This document shows, piece by piece, positions 47,297-56,826 of a DNA stretch of 61,715 nt (its first letter is position 1; each line of letters opens with the position of its first letter). The stretch is from Paracoccaceae bacterium (GTDB taxonomy: Bacteria > Pseudomonadota > Alphaproteobacteria > Rhodobacterales > Rhodobacteraceae), in assembly GCA_007116575.1 (NCBI GenBank), contig SKIF01000058.1:1-61715 (forward strand), read 5' to 3'. The notes under the pieces are model-generated. The model was not told the DNA's origin. It ran no database searches and worked only from the letters and a program-made list of their open reading frames with translations. The translations under genes and the position numbers were made by a program.

Positions 47297-47800
47297 TCAG
47301 GCGCGGGTGTCGCCCTCGTCCCGGTGCAGTGCGATGACCTCACGCAGCAGGGTTTCGAGCAGGGCCGTGCGCTCTGGCCCCAGCGCCTTCGTCAGATCCG
47401 CCTGAAAGGCCAGCGCCTTTGCGCCAAGTCGGGCAAAGACCGCGCGCCCCTCGGTGGTCAGCGCCAGCCGTTCGCGGCGCTTGTCCTCTGCGACCGGGCT
47501 GCGGCTCAGATGGCCCGCCGCCTCAAGCTGTGCAACCGCGCGTGACACCTTCGTCTTGTCGATATGCGCCTGAGCGCAGATCTCGCTTGCCGACATGGCG
47601 CCGAAGCGGCCCAGATTGGCCATGACGCGCCATTGCGTGCGCGTCATCCCATGCTCGCGCCGATAGACCGCCGCGAAGGAATGGCTGCTCGCCTCGGCGG
47701 CCTGATTGAGCAGGTAGGGCAGGAAATCATCGAGCGCAAAGCCATCGCCTTGTGTCTCGCGCGGGGAGCTTTCGTTGCCTGTGCTGGACGCGCGGGTCAT
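47297..47800 (-). CDS. MarR-family transcriptional regulator
   Basis: 167 residues with a winged-helix DNA-binding domain: MTRTQWRVMANLGRFGAMSASEICAQ holds the recognition-helix region, and DKTKVSRAVAQLEAAGHLSRSP the wing, followed by EDKRRERLALTTEGRAV. The N-terminal extension is unusually polar. It is the second gene of a minus-strand unit with maiA (4-base ATGA overlap), and a perfect 8-2-8 palindrome in the divergent hmgA promoter is the natural operator. It is probably a repressor released by homogentisate or a later intermediate. Confidence 0.9.
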   Translation of the reverse strand: MTRASSTGNESSPRETQGDGFALDDFLPYLLNQAAEASSHSFAAVYRREHGMTRTQWRVMANLGRFGAMSASEICAQAHIDKTKVSRAVAQLEAAGHLSRSPVAEDKRRERLALTTEGRAVFARLGAKALAFQADLTKALGPERTALLETLLREVIALHRDEGDTRA

Positions 47801-48423
47801 GGTTTCACCGCGTCGGGATGGGCGGCCTGAATAGCGGGCAGGGACAGCATCGCAGCCTCGATCCCGGCAATCGTGGTCAGGTGGTCATAGGCCACGCCCC
47901 AGCGCCGTGCATTGTAAAGCTGCGGCACAAGGCAGATATCGGCCAGTGTCACCTGATCGCCATGGCAGAGCTGGCCCGTCGCGGGGTGCTGCAGCATCGC
48001 TTCAAACGCTGCCAGCCCCGGCCCGATATGCGCCTGCATCCAGCCCTCCAGTGTCAGCGTACCGCCTGACGCGGCAACGGCGGTCTTTGCGACGCGCAGG
48101 TTGCACACGGGCTGGATTTCCATTGCCACGGCCATGGCCAGCGCGCGCACCCGCGCGCGCCCGGCGGCATCCACAGGCAGCCAGCCCGCCGCGCGCGTGT
48201 CATCGAGATATTCCAGAATCGCAAGCGACTGGGTCAGATGCAGCCCGTCAATCTCCAGTGTCGGCACCACGCCTTGCGGGTTGCGCGCCAGATTCGCATG
48301 GCCTGTCTGATCGCCCTTCAGCAGATCCACCTCGACCCGTTCATGGGCAAGCCCGAGCAGATTCAACCCGATCCGCACTCGATAGGCTGATGAGGAACGC
48401 CAGTAATCATAGAGTCTTATCAT
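47797..48423 (-). CDS. maiA: Maleylacetoacetate isomerase
   Basis: 208 residues. A zeta-class glutathione transferase that isomerises maleylacetoacetate to fumarylacetoacetate in tyrosine catabolism. [12 protein letters not shown] (residues 10-21) carries the active-site Ser/Ser motif, followed by [13 protein letters not shown] and the C-terminal helical domain with [11 protein letters not shown] chose the ATG at 48423; an earlier in-frame start at 48504 lies inside the hmgA promoter. The pathway fit with hmgA and fahA supports the assignment. Confidence 0.93.
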   Translation of the reverse strand: MIRLYDYWRSSSAYRVRIGLNLLGLAHERVEVDLLKGDQTGHANLARNPQGVVPTLEIDGLHLTQSLAILEYLDDTRAAGWLPVDAAGRARVRALAMAVAMEIQPVCNLRVAKTAVAASGGTLTLEGWMQAHIGPGLAAFEAMLQHPATGQLCHGDQVTLADICLVPQLYNARRWGVAYDHLTTIAGIEAAMLSLPAIQAAHPDAVKP

Positions 48424-48464
48424 ACCCGCGCCCTTTCTCGTGTCGTCGTAGCGGAAAGATAACC

Positions 48465-48493
48465 TTGACATGGTTGCAAATGCAACCAATAAC
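48465..48493 (+). promoter_or_regulatory. hmgA promoter with a palindromic operator in the spacer
   Basis: TTGACA (48465-48470) and AATAAC (48488-48493) are 17 bases apart. The spacer is almost entirely the perfect palindrome TGGTTGCA-AA-TGCAACCA (48471-48488). A MarR-type dimer bound here would block RNA polymerase. On the other strand a TTGCAT/TTATCT pair suggests a divergent maiA promoter over the same site. The sequence pattern is certain; the regulator match is inferred from adjacency. Confidence 0.75.
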
Positions 48494-48527
48494 AGGGCGG
48501 TCATCTGAAAGGGGAGAGGAGCCTGCC

Positions 48528-49889
48528 ATGACCCATCACGCCCTGCCGCAAGGAATGATCCGCGCGCCCTCGCAAGCTGGGCCGCATGAAGGCTACATGC
48601 CCGGTTTCGGTAATGATTTCGAGACCGAGGCCCTGCCCTGTGCTCTGCCCCAGGGCATGAACTCGCCTCAGAAATGCAATTACGGCCTGTATGGTGAGCA
48701 ACTCACCGGCACCGCCTTTACTGCGCCCAGCCATCAGAATGAGCGCACCTGGTGCTACCGTATCCGCCCCTCGGTCAAACATTCGGGACGTTATACCAAG
48801 ATCGACCTGCCCTATTGGAAATCTGCGCCCCATGTGGACCCCGACGTGATCAGCCTCGGCCAGTATCGCTGGGACCCGGTACCGCATACCGACACCCCGC
48901 TGACATGGCTGACCGGCATGCGCACCATGACCACGGCCGGCGATGTGAACACGCAGGTCGGCATGGCCAGCCATATCTATCTGGTCACCGAATCGATGAA
49001 GGACGCCTATTTCTTCTCGGCCGACAGCGAGATTCTGGTTGTCCCGCAAGAGGGGCGGCTGCGCTTTTGCACCGAGCTTGGCGTGATCGACATTGAGCCC
49101 AAGGAAATCGCCATCATCCCGCGCGGGCTGGTCTACCGTGTCGAGGTGCTGGAAGGCCCCTGCCGCGGGTTTGTCTGCGAGAATTACGGCCAGAAATTCG
49201 AGCTTCCCGGTCGCGGCCCCATCGGGGCCAACTGCATGGCCAACCGGCGCGACTTCAAGGCCCCTGTGGCCGCCTATGAGGACCGCGAGACTCCCTCGAC
49301 GCTGACCATCAAATGGTGCGGCCAGTTCCACCAATGCGAGATCGGGCATTCGCCGCTCGATGTGGTCGCATGGCACGGAAACTACGCGCCCTGCAAGTAT
49401 GACCTGCGCACCTATTGCCCGGTCGGCGCGATCCTGTTCGATCACCCCGACCCGTCGATCTTCACGGTGCTCACCGCCCCCTCGGGCGTGCCGGGTACCG
49501 CGAATATCGATTTCGTGCTGTTCCGGGAACGCTGGATGGTGGCCGAGAACACCTTCCGCCCGCCCTGGTATCACAAGAACATCATGTCCGAGCTGATGGG
49601 CAATATCTATGGCCAGTATGACGCGAAACCGCAGGGCTTCGTGCCTGGTGGTATGTCGCTGCATAACATGATGCTGCCCCACGGGCCGGACCGCAACGCC
49701 TTCGAGGGGGCCTCGAATGCCGATCTGCAGGCCGAGAAACTCGACAACACCATGTCCTTCATGTTCGAGACCCGTTTCCCGCAGCATCTCACGGCCTTTG
49801 CCGCCAATGAGGCCCCGCTGCAGGATGACTATATCGACTGCTGGGACGGGATCGAAAAGAAGTTCGATGGCACGCCGGGGCTGAAATAA
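48528..49889 (+). CDS. hmgA: Homogentisate 1,2-dioxygenase
   Basis: 453 residues. It opens the ring of homogentisate to maleylacetoacetate with Fe(II). Family landmarks are [15 protein letters not shown] (near the N-terminus), [13 protein letters not shown], and the C-terminal iron-site region with [14 protein letters not shown] and [16 protein letters not shown], which carry His and Glu ligands. The start at 48528 has GGGGAGAGGAG upstream. It is the first gene of the operon, divergent from maiA and directly downstream of the operator-promoter. Confidence 0.96.
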   Translation: MTHHALPQGMIRAPSQAGPHEGYMPGFGNDFETEALPCALPQGMNSPQKCNYGLYGEQLTGTAFTAPSHQNERTWCYRIRPSVKHSGRYTKIDLPYWKSAPHVDPDVISLGQYRWDPVPHTDTPLTWLTGMRTMTTAGDVNTQVGMASHIYLVTESMKDAYFFSADSEILVVPQEGRLRFCTELGVIDIEPKEIAIIPRGLVYRVEVLEGPCRGFVCENYGQKFELPGRGPIGANCMANRRDFKAPVAAYEDRETPSTLTIKWCGQFHQCEIGHSPLDVVAWHGNYAPCKYDLRTYCPVGAILFDHPDPSIFTVLTAPSGVPGTANIDFVLFRERWMVAENTFRPPWYHKNIMSELMGNIYGQYDAKPQGFVPGGMSLHNMMLPHGPDRNAFEGASNADLQAEKLDNTMSFMFETRFPQHLTAFAANEAPLQDDYIDCWDGIEKKFDGTPGLK

Positions 49890-49893
49890 GCGT

Positions 49894-50739
49894 ATGCCCC
49901 GTGTTGTGATCCTTGGTGCCAAGGGCGGCCCTGCCGTCCGGCAGGGCGGGGCCATGCCCACATCGCTGCTGGTCGAGATGGGTGGCGCGCAGGTCGTGGT
50001 CGATTGCGGGCTGGGTGTTACGCGCGGGCTGGTGCAGGCCGGAATGGACCTGCGCCGCCTGTCGCATGTGGTGATCACGCATCTGCATTCGGATCATGTG
50101 CTGGAGCTTGGTCCGCTCATCCACACCGCCTGGACAACGGGCCTGAAAACCCCGGTCGATATCTGGGGGCCGGAGGGCTTGCGTGCATATTGGGCGGGGT
50201 TCATGGCCTCGATGGCTTACGATTCCGGTTTGCGCGTAGAGGATGAGGGCCGCCCGCCGCTGGACAGCCTCGTCCGCCTGCATGTGCTGGATGACGGCCC
50301 CTTCACCATCGGCCCAATCGCCGCGCGCGCGCTCCGCGTCCCGCACCCGCCCGTCACCGACTGTTTCGCGCTCAGGCTGGAGGCCGAGGGAAAGGCGCTC
50401 TGCCTCTCCGCCGACACTGCCCCCTTCTCGCCGCTTGCCGATCTGGCCCACGATGTGGACCTTCTGCTGCATGAGGCCATGTTGCCCGAAGGCTTGGAGG
50501 CCATCATCGCGAAAACCGGCATGGGCGACAGGCTGCGCGCGCATCTGACGAACAGCCACAGCACCGCCGATGCCGCGGCCCGCATCGCGACCGAGGCGAG
50601 CGTCAAGCGCCTCGCCTTCTACCATCTCATCCCCGCCGATGACCCCGCCTTTACCGAGGACCATTGGCGCGACGCCATCAAGGGCCATTGGGATGGCCCC
50701 TTCACGCTGGCCCGTGACGGGCTGGCCATCGACTTCTGA
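49894..50739 (+). CDS. Metallo-beta-lactamase-fold hydrolase
   Basis: 281 residues. THLHSDHVLELGPL is the canonical HxHxDH metal motif (about residues 62-67); SADTAPFSP and the C-terminal YHLIPAD carry further ligands. It sits 4 bases after hmgA and 8 bases before fahA, so it is in the homogentisate operon; a role in hydrolysing a side product or thioester is possible, but its substrate is unknown. Overlapping spacing implies strict co-expression. Confidence 0.8.
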   Translation: MPRVVILGAKGGPAVRQGGAMPTSLLVEMGGAQVVVDCGLGVTRGLVQAGMDLRRLSHVVITHLHSDHVLELGPLIHTAWTTGLKTPVDIWGPEGLRAYWAGFMASMAYDSGLRVEDEGRPPLDSLVRLHVLDDGPFTIGPIAARALRVPHPPVTDCFALRLEAEGKALCLSADTAPFSPLADLAHDVDLLLHEAMLPEGLEAIIAKTGMGDRLRAHLTNSHSTADAAARIATEASVKRLAFYHLIPADDPAFTEDHWRDAIKGHWDGPFTLARDGLAIDF

Positions 50740-50747
50740 GAGGACCC

Positions 50748-51998
50748 ATGCCGCTAGAGAAAAGCTGGATCGAGAGCGCCAATTCCCCTGAAACCGACTT
50801 CCCGCTGAACAACCTGGCCCTGGGCGTATTTACAGTGGAGGGGTTGCCCCGCTGCGGCGTGGCCATCGGCGACCGGATTCTGGACGCGACCGGCCTGGAA
50901 GAGGCCGGGCTTCTGCGCCTCGATGACGCCCCGGTTCTCGATATCCCCTTCTGGAACGAAGTGATGGAGCTTGGTCCCGAAGCCTGGGCCGCCCTGCGTG
51001 CTCGCCTACAAGAGTTGCTGCGCGAGGGTGCCCCCGAGAAAGATAAGGTCGCCCCGTTCCTGCACCCGCTTGACGGGGCAGAATTGCACATGCCCTTTGC
51101 CGTGGCCGAGTACACGGATTTCTACGCGGGCCGGCACCATGCCACCAATGTCGGCACCATGTTCCGGGGGGCGGATAATGCGCTTCCACCCAACTGGTTG
51201 CACATCCCCATCGGCTATAATGGCCGCGCCTCCTCGGTCGTTGTCTCGGGCACGGATATCCGCCGCCCATGGGGGCAACTCAAAGGCCCCAACGATCCCG
51301 CCCCCCGCTTTGCGCCCTCGGCCCGCTTTGATCTGGAGCTGGAGTTCGGCGCGATTGTCGGCCAGAATTCCGATGGCCCCGTAACAGTGGCCGAGGCCGA
51401 TGAAATGATCTTCGGCTATGTGCTGCTCAATGATTGGTCGGCGCGCGATATTCAGGCCTGGGAATACCAGCCGCTCGGGCCGTTTCAGGCCAAGGCCACG
51501 GCCACCACGATCTCGCCATGGATCGTTATGCGCGCGGCCCTCGAGCCTTTCCGCGCCCCCACGCCCAAGCGCGAGGTGCCGCTGCTGCCGCATCTCGAGG
51601 AACCGGGGCCGATGCTCTATGACATCGCGCTGGAGGTCGATCTCACCCCCGATGGCGGCACCTCCACCACCATCGCGCGCACCAATTACCGCGAGATGTA
51701 TTACTCCTCTGCCCAGCAACTCGCCCATCACACGACAAGCGGCTGCCCGATGAATGTGGGCGACCTCTTGGGCTCGGGCACCATTTCCGGCCCGACGAAA
51801 GACAGCCGCGGCAGCCTGCTGGAACTGTCATGGGGTGGCAAGGAACCCATCGCCGTGGGTGATCAGACCCGCAGCTTCCTTGAAGATGGTGACACGATCA
51901 CCCTGCGCGGCGCGGCCCAGGGAGATGGCTACCGGGTGGGCTTTGGCCCCTGCGCGGGCAAACTCCTGCCTGCCCTTCCCGACCCCTATACCCGCTAG
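50748..51998 (+). CDS. fahA: Fumarylacetoacetase
   Basis: 416 residues, the usual length. It hydrolyses fumarylacetoacetate to fumarate and acetoacetate, the last step of tyrosine and phenylalanine catabolism. The N-terminal SH3-like domain (NNLALGVFTVEGLPRCGVAIG) is followed by the catalytic domain with YTDFYAGRHHATNVG (catalytic His), FDLELEFGAIVGQNSDG (metal ligands) and LLNDWSARDIQAWEYQPLGP. Start ATG at 50748. Confidence 0.96.
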   Translation: MPLEKSWIESANSPETDFPLNNLALGVFTVEGLPRCGVAIGDRILDATGLEEAGLLRLDDAPVLDIPFWNEVMELGPEAWAALRARLQELLREGAPEKDKVAPFLHPLDGAELHMPFAVAEYTDFYAGRHHATNVGTMFRGADNALPPNWLHIPIGYNGRASSVVVSGTDIRRPWGQLKGPNDPAPRFAPSARFDLELEFGAIVGQNSDGPVTVAEADEMIFGYVLLNDWSARDIQAWEYQPLGPFQAKATATTISPWIVMRAALEPFRAPTPKREVPLLPHLEEPGPMLYDIALEVDLTPDGGTSTTIARTNYREMYYSSAQQLAHHTTSGCPMNVGDLLGSGTISGPTKDSRGSLLELSWGGKEPIAVGDQTRSFLEDGDTITLRGAAQGDGYRVGFGPCAGKLLPALPDPYTR

Positions 51999-52072
51999 CC
52001 TCATCTTGTCGAATTTACTGTCGCCAGAGGCCCCTTACGCAACCTCATGGCGCAAACTGGAAGGAAACACAC

Positions 52073-53023
52073 ATGGCCAAGGCATTCGCATCCCAGGGCG
52101 ATCTGACCGAAAAGACAACAAGCTTCACCGAAATTGGCCCCGGCCTCTACGCCTTCACCGCCGAGGGCGACCCCAATTCCGGTGTCATCATCGGTGATGA
52201 CAGCGTGATGGTGGTAGAGGCGCAGGCCACCCCGCGCCTTGCGAAAAAGGTGATCGAGTGCATCCGCTCGGTGACGGACAAGCCCATCTCGCACCTTGTC
52301 CTCACCCATTATCACGCCGTCCGCGTGCTTGGTGCTTCGGCCTATCAGGCCCCGCAGATCCTGATGTCCGACACGGCCCGTGCCATGGTGGTCGAGCGCG
52401 GGCAAGAAGACTGGGACAGCGAATTTCAGCGCTTCCCGCGTCTGTTTCAGGGGCACGAGGACATCCCCGGCCTGACATGGCCCACCACGACCTTTCGTGA
52501 CCGCATGTCGGTCTATCTCGGGAATCGCCGTATCGACCTCATGCATCTGGGTCGCGCCCATACGGCGGGTGACATCGTGATCCATGTGCCCGATGCCAAT
52601 GTCATGTTCACGGGCGATATCGTCGAATATCACTCGGCCTGCTATTGCGGCGACGGGCATTTCGCCGACTGGTCCCGCACACTCGATGCGATCAAGGGCT
52701 TTGAGGTCGATGCCATCGCACCTGGGCGCGGTGATGCGCTGATGGGCCGCGAGATGGTGGACAAGGCGATCGAGAACACCCGTGATTTCGTCGCCTCGAC
52801 TTATGCCCCGGCCGCGCAGGTGGCCGCGCGTGGTGGCTCGATGAAAGAGGCCTGGGACGCCGTGCGCGCCGTCTGCGATCCGAAATTCGCGGATTACGCC
52901 ATCTACGAGCATTGCCTGCCCTTCAATGTCGCCCGTGCCTATGACGAGGCGCGCGGCATCGACACGCCGCGCATCTGGACAGCCCAGCGTGATCTGGAGA
53001 TGTGGGAAGCCCTGCAAGACTAG
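52073..53023 (+). CDS. Metallo-beta-lactamase-fold protein lacking the second metal site
   Basis: 316 residues. The usual HxHxDH motif reads THYHAVR here (about residue 78): the two His of site 1 remain, but the Asp and His of site 2 are Val and Arg. The site-1 His at AHTAGD and the bridging Asp in FTGDIVE remain; near the C-terminal end the usual PGHG is PGRGD. So exactly the ligands of site 2 are missing, which suggests a mononuclear enzyme. It is 74 bases after fahA and begins an operon-like group with an aromatic monooxygenase. An ATG with GGAAGGAAA upstream starts the frame. No function is known. Confidence 0.8.
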   Translation: MAKAFASQGDLTEKTTSFTEIGPGLYAFTAEGDPNSGVIIGDDSVMVVEAQATPRLAKKVIECIRSVTDKPISHLVLTHYHAVRVLGASAYQAPQILMSDTARAMVVERGQEDWDSEFQRFPRLFQGHEDIPGLTWPTTTFRDRMSVYLGNRRIDLMHLGRAHTAGDIVIHVPDANVMFTGDIVEYHSACYCGDGHFADWSRTLDAIKGFEVDAIAPGRGDALMGREMVDKAIENTRDFVASTYAPAAQVAARGGSMKEAWDAVRAVCDPKFADYAIYEHCLPFNVARAYDEARGIDTPRIWTAQRDLEMWEALQD

Positions 53024-53100
53024 CCGGTTGATCTGGATCATCGCGCCGCCACGACAGCGCGCACAAGTTGACGCTAGGGCATACAGTCACAGGGACGGAC

Positions 53101-54717
53101 ATGACCAAGATATTCGAGCGTCCGCTCTACCCATACGCGCGCCACCCCGATCAGGACGCGGTTTCGCCCGTGCGCCACAAGGTCGTGATCATCGGGGCAG
53201 GCCCGGTCGGGCTGGCCGCCGCAATAGATCTGGCGCAGCGCGGGGTGCCGGTGGTGGTGCTGGATGAGAATGACCGCGTAAGTTTCGGCTCGCGCGCGAT
53301 CTGCTTTGCCAAGCGCACGCTTGAAATCCTTGACCGGCTGGGCTGCGGTGATGTCACCACCGCCAAGGGCGTGACCTGGGATCAGGGCCGGGTTTTCTTT
53401 GACGAGCGCGAGATCTACAACGTTCACCTGCTGCCGGAAGACGGTCACAAACGCCCGGCCTTCATCAACCTGCAGCAGTATTACTTCGAGCAATTCCTTG
53501 TCGAGCGTGCTCAGGCCCTGATTGCTGAAGGTGCGCCGCTGGAAATTCGCGGGCGCAACCGGGTCGAAGCCATTGGCAGCCACCCGGACCATGTGCGGCT
53601 TGAAATCGAAACGCCCGAAGGCCCCTATGCACTGCACGCGGAATGGCTGATCGCCTGCGATGGGGCCAATTCGCCCTCGCGGCGCATGATGGGGCTGGAT
53701 TTCGTGGGGCGTGTCTTCGAGGATAATTTCCTGATCGCTGATGTGATCATGCAGGCAGATTTCCCGACCGAGCGCTGGTTCTGGTTCGACCCGCCCTTCA
53801 ATCGCGGTCAATCGGCGCTTCTGCACAAGCAGCCCGACAATGTCTGGCGGATCGACTTGCAGCTGGGCTGGGATATCGACCGCGAGGCGGAAAAACGCCC
53901 CGAACGCGTCATCCCGCGTCTCAAGGCCATGCTGGGCGAGGATGTCGAGTTCGAGCTGGAATGGGTATCAATCTACACCTTCCAGTGCCGCCGGATGGAA
54001 CGCTTCCGCCATGGCCGCGTGATCTTTGCCGGCGACGCGGCGCATCAGGTTTCACCGTTCGGGGCGCGCGGCGCGAATTCCGGGCTGCAGGATGTGGACA
54101 ACCTGTGCTGGAAGCTCGCCCGTGTGATCAAGGGGCAATCGCCCGACTGGCTGATCGACACCTATGACTGGGAACGGGTCTATGGTGCCGACGAGAATAT
54201 TCTCAACTCTACCCGTTCGACCGAGTTCATAACGCCGAAATCCGAGATCAGCCGGGTTTTCCGTGACGCAGTACTCGATCTGGCCGAGACACAGGAGTTT
54301 GCCCGTCCGCTGGTCAATTCCGGTCGCCTGTCAGTGCCCTGCACCTATGACGAAGGGCCCTTGAATGGCCCCGATTGCGCCGCGATGCCCGAGCGCACTC
54401 GACCTGGCGCGCCGATGCCCGACGCGCCGCTTGGGGATGGCTGGCTGCTGGACCAGATCGGCCCCGGTTTCACGCTGCTGGCCATCGATGCCGACTTGCC
54501 CGACAGCCCTGCGCTGAGCGACGTCGTACGCCTTAAAGCCACCCGCGCACAGGCGCCGATCCTTGCCGAACGCTACGCCGGTCAGAGCGCCTCTGCGGTT
54601 TACCTCGTTCGCCCTGATCAGCATGTCTGTGCGCGTTGGCAGAGTTTCGATCCGAATGCCATTGCATCGGCCCTTGCTCAGGCAACCGGCCAAAACAGGG
54701 GAGCGTCACATGATTGA
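53101..54717 (+). CDS. FAD-dependent aromatic monooxygenase (MhpA/PheA-type group A)
   Basis: 538 residues. The FAD-binding motif is IIGAGPVGLAAAIDLAQRG (about residues 25-45), ACDGANSPSRR is the DG motif, and GDAAHQVSPFGARGANSGLQDVDNL is the conserved GD motif. Family A flavoprotein monooxygenases of this kind hydroxylate phenolic substrates such as 3-hydroxyphenylpropionate or phenol; the substrate is not readable. I chose the ATG at 53101, with AGGGAC upstream. The stop overlaps the DUF2783 gene by 8 bases. Confidence 0.88.
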   Translation: MTKIFERPLYPYARHPDQDAVSPVRHKVVIIGAGPVGLAAAIDLAQRGVPVVVLDENDRVSFGSRAICFAKRTLEILDRLGCGDVTTAKGVTWDQGRVFFDEREIYNVHLLPEDGHKRPAFINLQQYYFEQFLVERAQALIAEGAPLEIRGRNRVEAIGSHPDHVRLEIETPEGPYALHAEWLIACDGANSPSRRMMGLDFVGRVFEDNFLIADVIMQADFPTERWFWFDPPFNRGQSALLHKQPDNVWRIDLQLGWDIDREAEKRPERVIPRLKAMLGEDVEFELEWVSIYTFQCRRMERFRHGRVIFAGDAAHQVSPFGARGANSGLQDVDNLCWKLARVIKGQSPDWLIDTYDWERVYGADENILNSTRSTEFITPKSEISRVFRDAVLDLAETQEFARPLVNSGRLSVPCTYDEGPLNGPDCAAMPERTRPGAPMPDAPLGDGWLLDQIGPGFTLLAIDADLPDSPALSDVVRLKATRAQAPILAERYAGQSASAVYLVRPDQHVCARWQSFDPNAIASALAQATGQNRGASHD

Positions 54718-54916
54718 GCTGACACAGCGCGGCAACCTTGATGACCCGGATCGCTTCTATGACACCCTCATGGCCGTCCACGACGGGTTGAGCAAAGCTG
54801 AGAGCGACGCGCTCAATGCGCGGCTGATCCTGATCCTTGCCAATCATATCGGCGATGAAGAGGTCCTGAACGCCGCGCTGCACCTGGCGGCACAGACCGG
54901 GAAGGCTGCGACATGA
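54710..54916 (+). CDS. DUF2783 protein
   Basis: 68 residues. It resembles a small family often found next to group A flavoprotein monooxygenases: DDPDRFYDTLMAVHDGLS is the typical N-terminal pattern and ALNARLILILANHIGDEEVL the middle. It overlaps the monooxygenase gene by 8 bases (ATG at 54710), and is likely coupled to it in translation, perhaps as a small partner subunit. The role is inferred from the pairing alone. Confidence 0.85.
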   Translation: MIELTQRGNLDDPDRFYDTLMAVHDGLSKAESDALNARLILILANHIGDEEVLNAALHLAAQTGKAAT

Positions 54917-55087
54917 ACAGGGCCTGACAGCGCGTTCCGTGCTGCGCTTCCGAGCCCGGCTCGCCGCCCGTCCATGTGTGCCCTCAGCAACCAATGTAAC
55001 AACACCTGATCGGTTTTGGCCTAGCCGGGGTCTGCCGGATGTCTGCCTCGATCATCCATCGCGGATCGCTGCCGTCAGTTTCTCATC

Positions 55088-55804
55088 CTATCGTACGGTA
55101 GAATCTGGAGTTACCACGGCCGAAAGCAGGTCTGGCGAGAGCTCGCGCAAGAGTTTGCGGCGGAAAACTGGTGGGAAATCACGCCAGTCCTCTGCGTATT
55201 CCACGAAAGCCCCTGACCCGCGGATGACTTCCGCGTGGTAATAGTCAAGAATACCTATTTCCAGCCCACCGATGGCCAGTCCGTTCACAGTGATGTCGCC
55301 AAAATTGTAGCGTGCGTAGATGCTTGTGGGGTCTGGACCGTCATTGTTGCGCCCGTCCCCGGACAGGTCGAGGACGCGCGCTGCACAGTCTGGAGCGCCC
55401 AGAAGCAGCCGCCCACCGAAAAACAGAGCGCGCCCCACGGCTGTAACACCGCGAAAGCTGCGCTCAATCTCATCGAGAGTGGTAATCACCGCGTCGATAT
55501 CAGTTTCGGTTTCCAGTATGGTCCAGCCGACGATAACTTGCTGTTGCCAGCGACCACTCCACTCATAGATGGCCAAGGCAACGCGAGTTTCGGGGGTCAG
55601 GATCGCGGCACGCACGTCTGCATCGGCCAATGCGGCTTGAACACCCTTGACCTGCACCGCATAGGCCGGGTCACTGACCGAGCGCGACACGTCAAGCCCC
55701 AGCGCGAGCGCGAGCCGACAGCTCGCGCTCCCAGTGTCAGGGACAGTCAGGCCGAAAGCCAGCAGAGCTGAAAACAAAACCGAGGTCGGGAAGGGCGGTG
55801 GCAT
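55088..55804 (-). CDS. DUF1194 protein (von Willebrand factor A-like)
   Basis: 238 residues. A Sec signal peptide (MPPPFPTSVLFSALLAFGL, probable cleavage near residue 28, before CRLALALG) points to the periplasm or surface. The MIDAS pattern DVSRSV (about residue 38) and SGDGRNN (about 135) are typical of VWA-like folds, and DUF1194 proteins in this group share the LDLSGDGRNNDG stretch. The role is unknown; metal-dependent adhesion or complex assembly is possible. It is divergent from the extensin-family gene. Confidence 0.8.
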   Translation of the reverse strand: MPPPFPTSVLFSALLAFGLTVPDTGSASCRLALALGLDVSRSVSDPAYAVQVKGVQAALADADVRAAILTPETRVALAIYEWSGRWQQQVIVGWTILETETDIDAVITTLDEIERSFRGVTAVGRALFFGGRLLLGAPDCAARVLDLSGDGRNNDGPDPTSIYARYNFGDITVNGLAIGGLEIGILDYYHAEVIRGSGAFVEYAEDWRDFPPVFRRKLLRELSPDLLSAVVTPDSTVR

Positions 55805-56100
55805 CCTGATTGAACATAGTGCGCGCAGGCCGATTCGTCTTTAGCTGCATCTGCGCTTTCCGGATCGACACTGTTTGTGCGGTTTTCGATCACACTCGGT
55901 GCAAAGGGCACATGCCATCCGACAGGCAAAGCAAATGATGGGTGTGAATCCAGATGGCTTAAAATCCGGTGTGATGTCTCCGTGCATGACAACCGATGCT
56001 GCGGAACTCTGCCACCAGCGTTCCACGATGCGTTGACCATCTGCCGCGAGCATGGTGTTCTGCGCGGAACTGGGCTGAGGCTGAAGAAAGGGATAACCGG
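55805..56100. other. Divergent intergenic region
   Basis: 296 bases between the DUF1194 and extensin-family starts. No gene is recognised. The sequence has mixed composition, and I see no clear promoter pair or palindrome. Confidence 0.4.
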
Positions 56101-56814
56101 ATGCAGAAAGTCTTTGGGCTGATCCCGGTCGTCTTCCTGATAGGCCTATTCGCGCTTGTCGGCTGTTCCGGCGGTGACCGCGGCGCAGGTGCGCAGGGTC
56201 TGCCGATCATCGACGCGGTACAGCATCAGGGCGGTCGTCTGATTGGTCGGGTGGCGTCCTTGGGCCGTGGCATGTCGCGCCCGCGCGGAGAAGGCAAACT
56301 GTGCGGCGTGAACGGGCTGGAGGGAGAGCGCATCCCGCCGATCACCTCCGAGGTGGAGGGCTGCGGCGTGCCCGACCCGGTACAGGTGACGCATGTCGAT
56401 GGCGTCCGCCTGTCTCAGCCTGCAATCATGGATTGTGAGACAGCGGCGGCGCTTCATACATGGGTACGCAAGGGGGTCCGGCCCGCCGTCGGTCGCACGG
56501 GCGGTGGTGTGACCGGGCTGCGCGTTGCCGCTCACTATGTTTGCCGCACGCGCAATCACCGCCCTGGCGCACGGATCTCCGAACATGGCCGTGGTCGGGC
56601 GATCGACATCAGTGCCATTGAATTGGCCGATGGTGAGACCATGACCGTACTGAACGACTGGCACAACTCGCCCCACTCGCGGGCGTTGCGCCAGATGCAC
56701 GGTGCGGCCTGCGGGACGTTCGGCACCACGCTTGGTCCGGGCTCGGACGGGATGCATGAGGACCATTTCCACTATGATACAGCACGTCATCGTGGCGGCC
56801 CCTATTGCCGCTAG
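56101..56814 (+). CDS. Extensin-family protein
   Basis: 237 residues. The N-terminus (MQKVFGLIPVVFLIGLFALVGC) is a lipoprotein signal with a cysteine near residue 22, so it is likely outer-membrane or periplasm bound. The rest matches the bacterial extensin-like family: CGVNGLEGERI, a Cys-rich middle, SEHGRGRAIDISAI (about residue 165; the pattern HGRGxAxD resembles M15 peptidase metal sites) and HEDHFHYDTARH, with conserved His at the end. It may cut or bind peptidoglycan. It is divergent from the DUF1194 gene. Confidence 0.85.
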   Translation: MQKVFGLIPVVFLIGLFALVGCSGGDRGAGAQGLPIIDAVQHQGGRLIGRVASLGRGMSRPRGEGKLCGVNGLEGERIPPITSEVEGCGVPDPVQVTHVDGVRLSQPAIMDCETAAALHTWVRKGVRPAVGRTGGGVTGLRVAAHYVCRTRNHRPGARISEHGRGRAIDISAIELADGETMTVLNDWHNSPHSRALRQMHGAACGTFGTTLGPGSDGMHEDHFHYDTARHRGGPYCR

Positions 56815-56826
56815 AGCGTGATGAGA

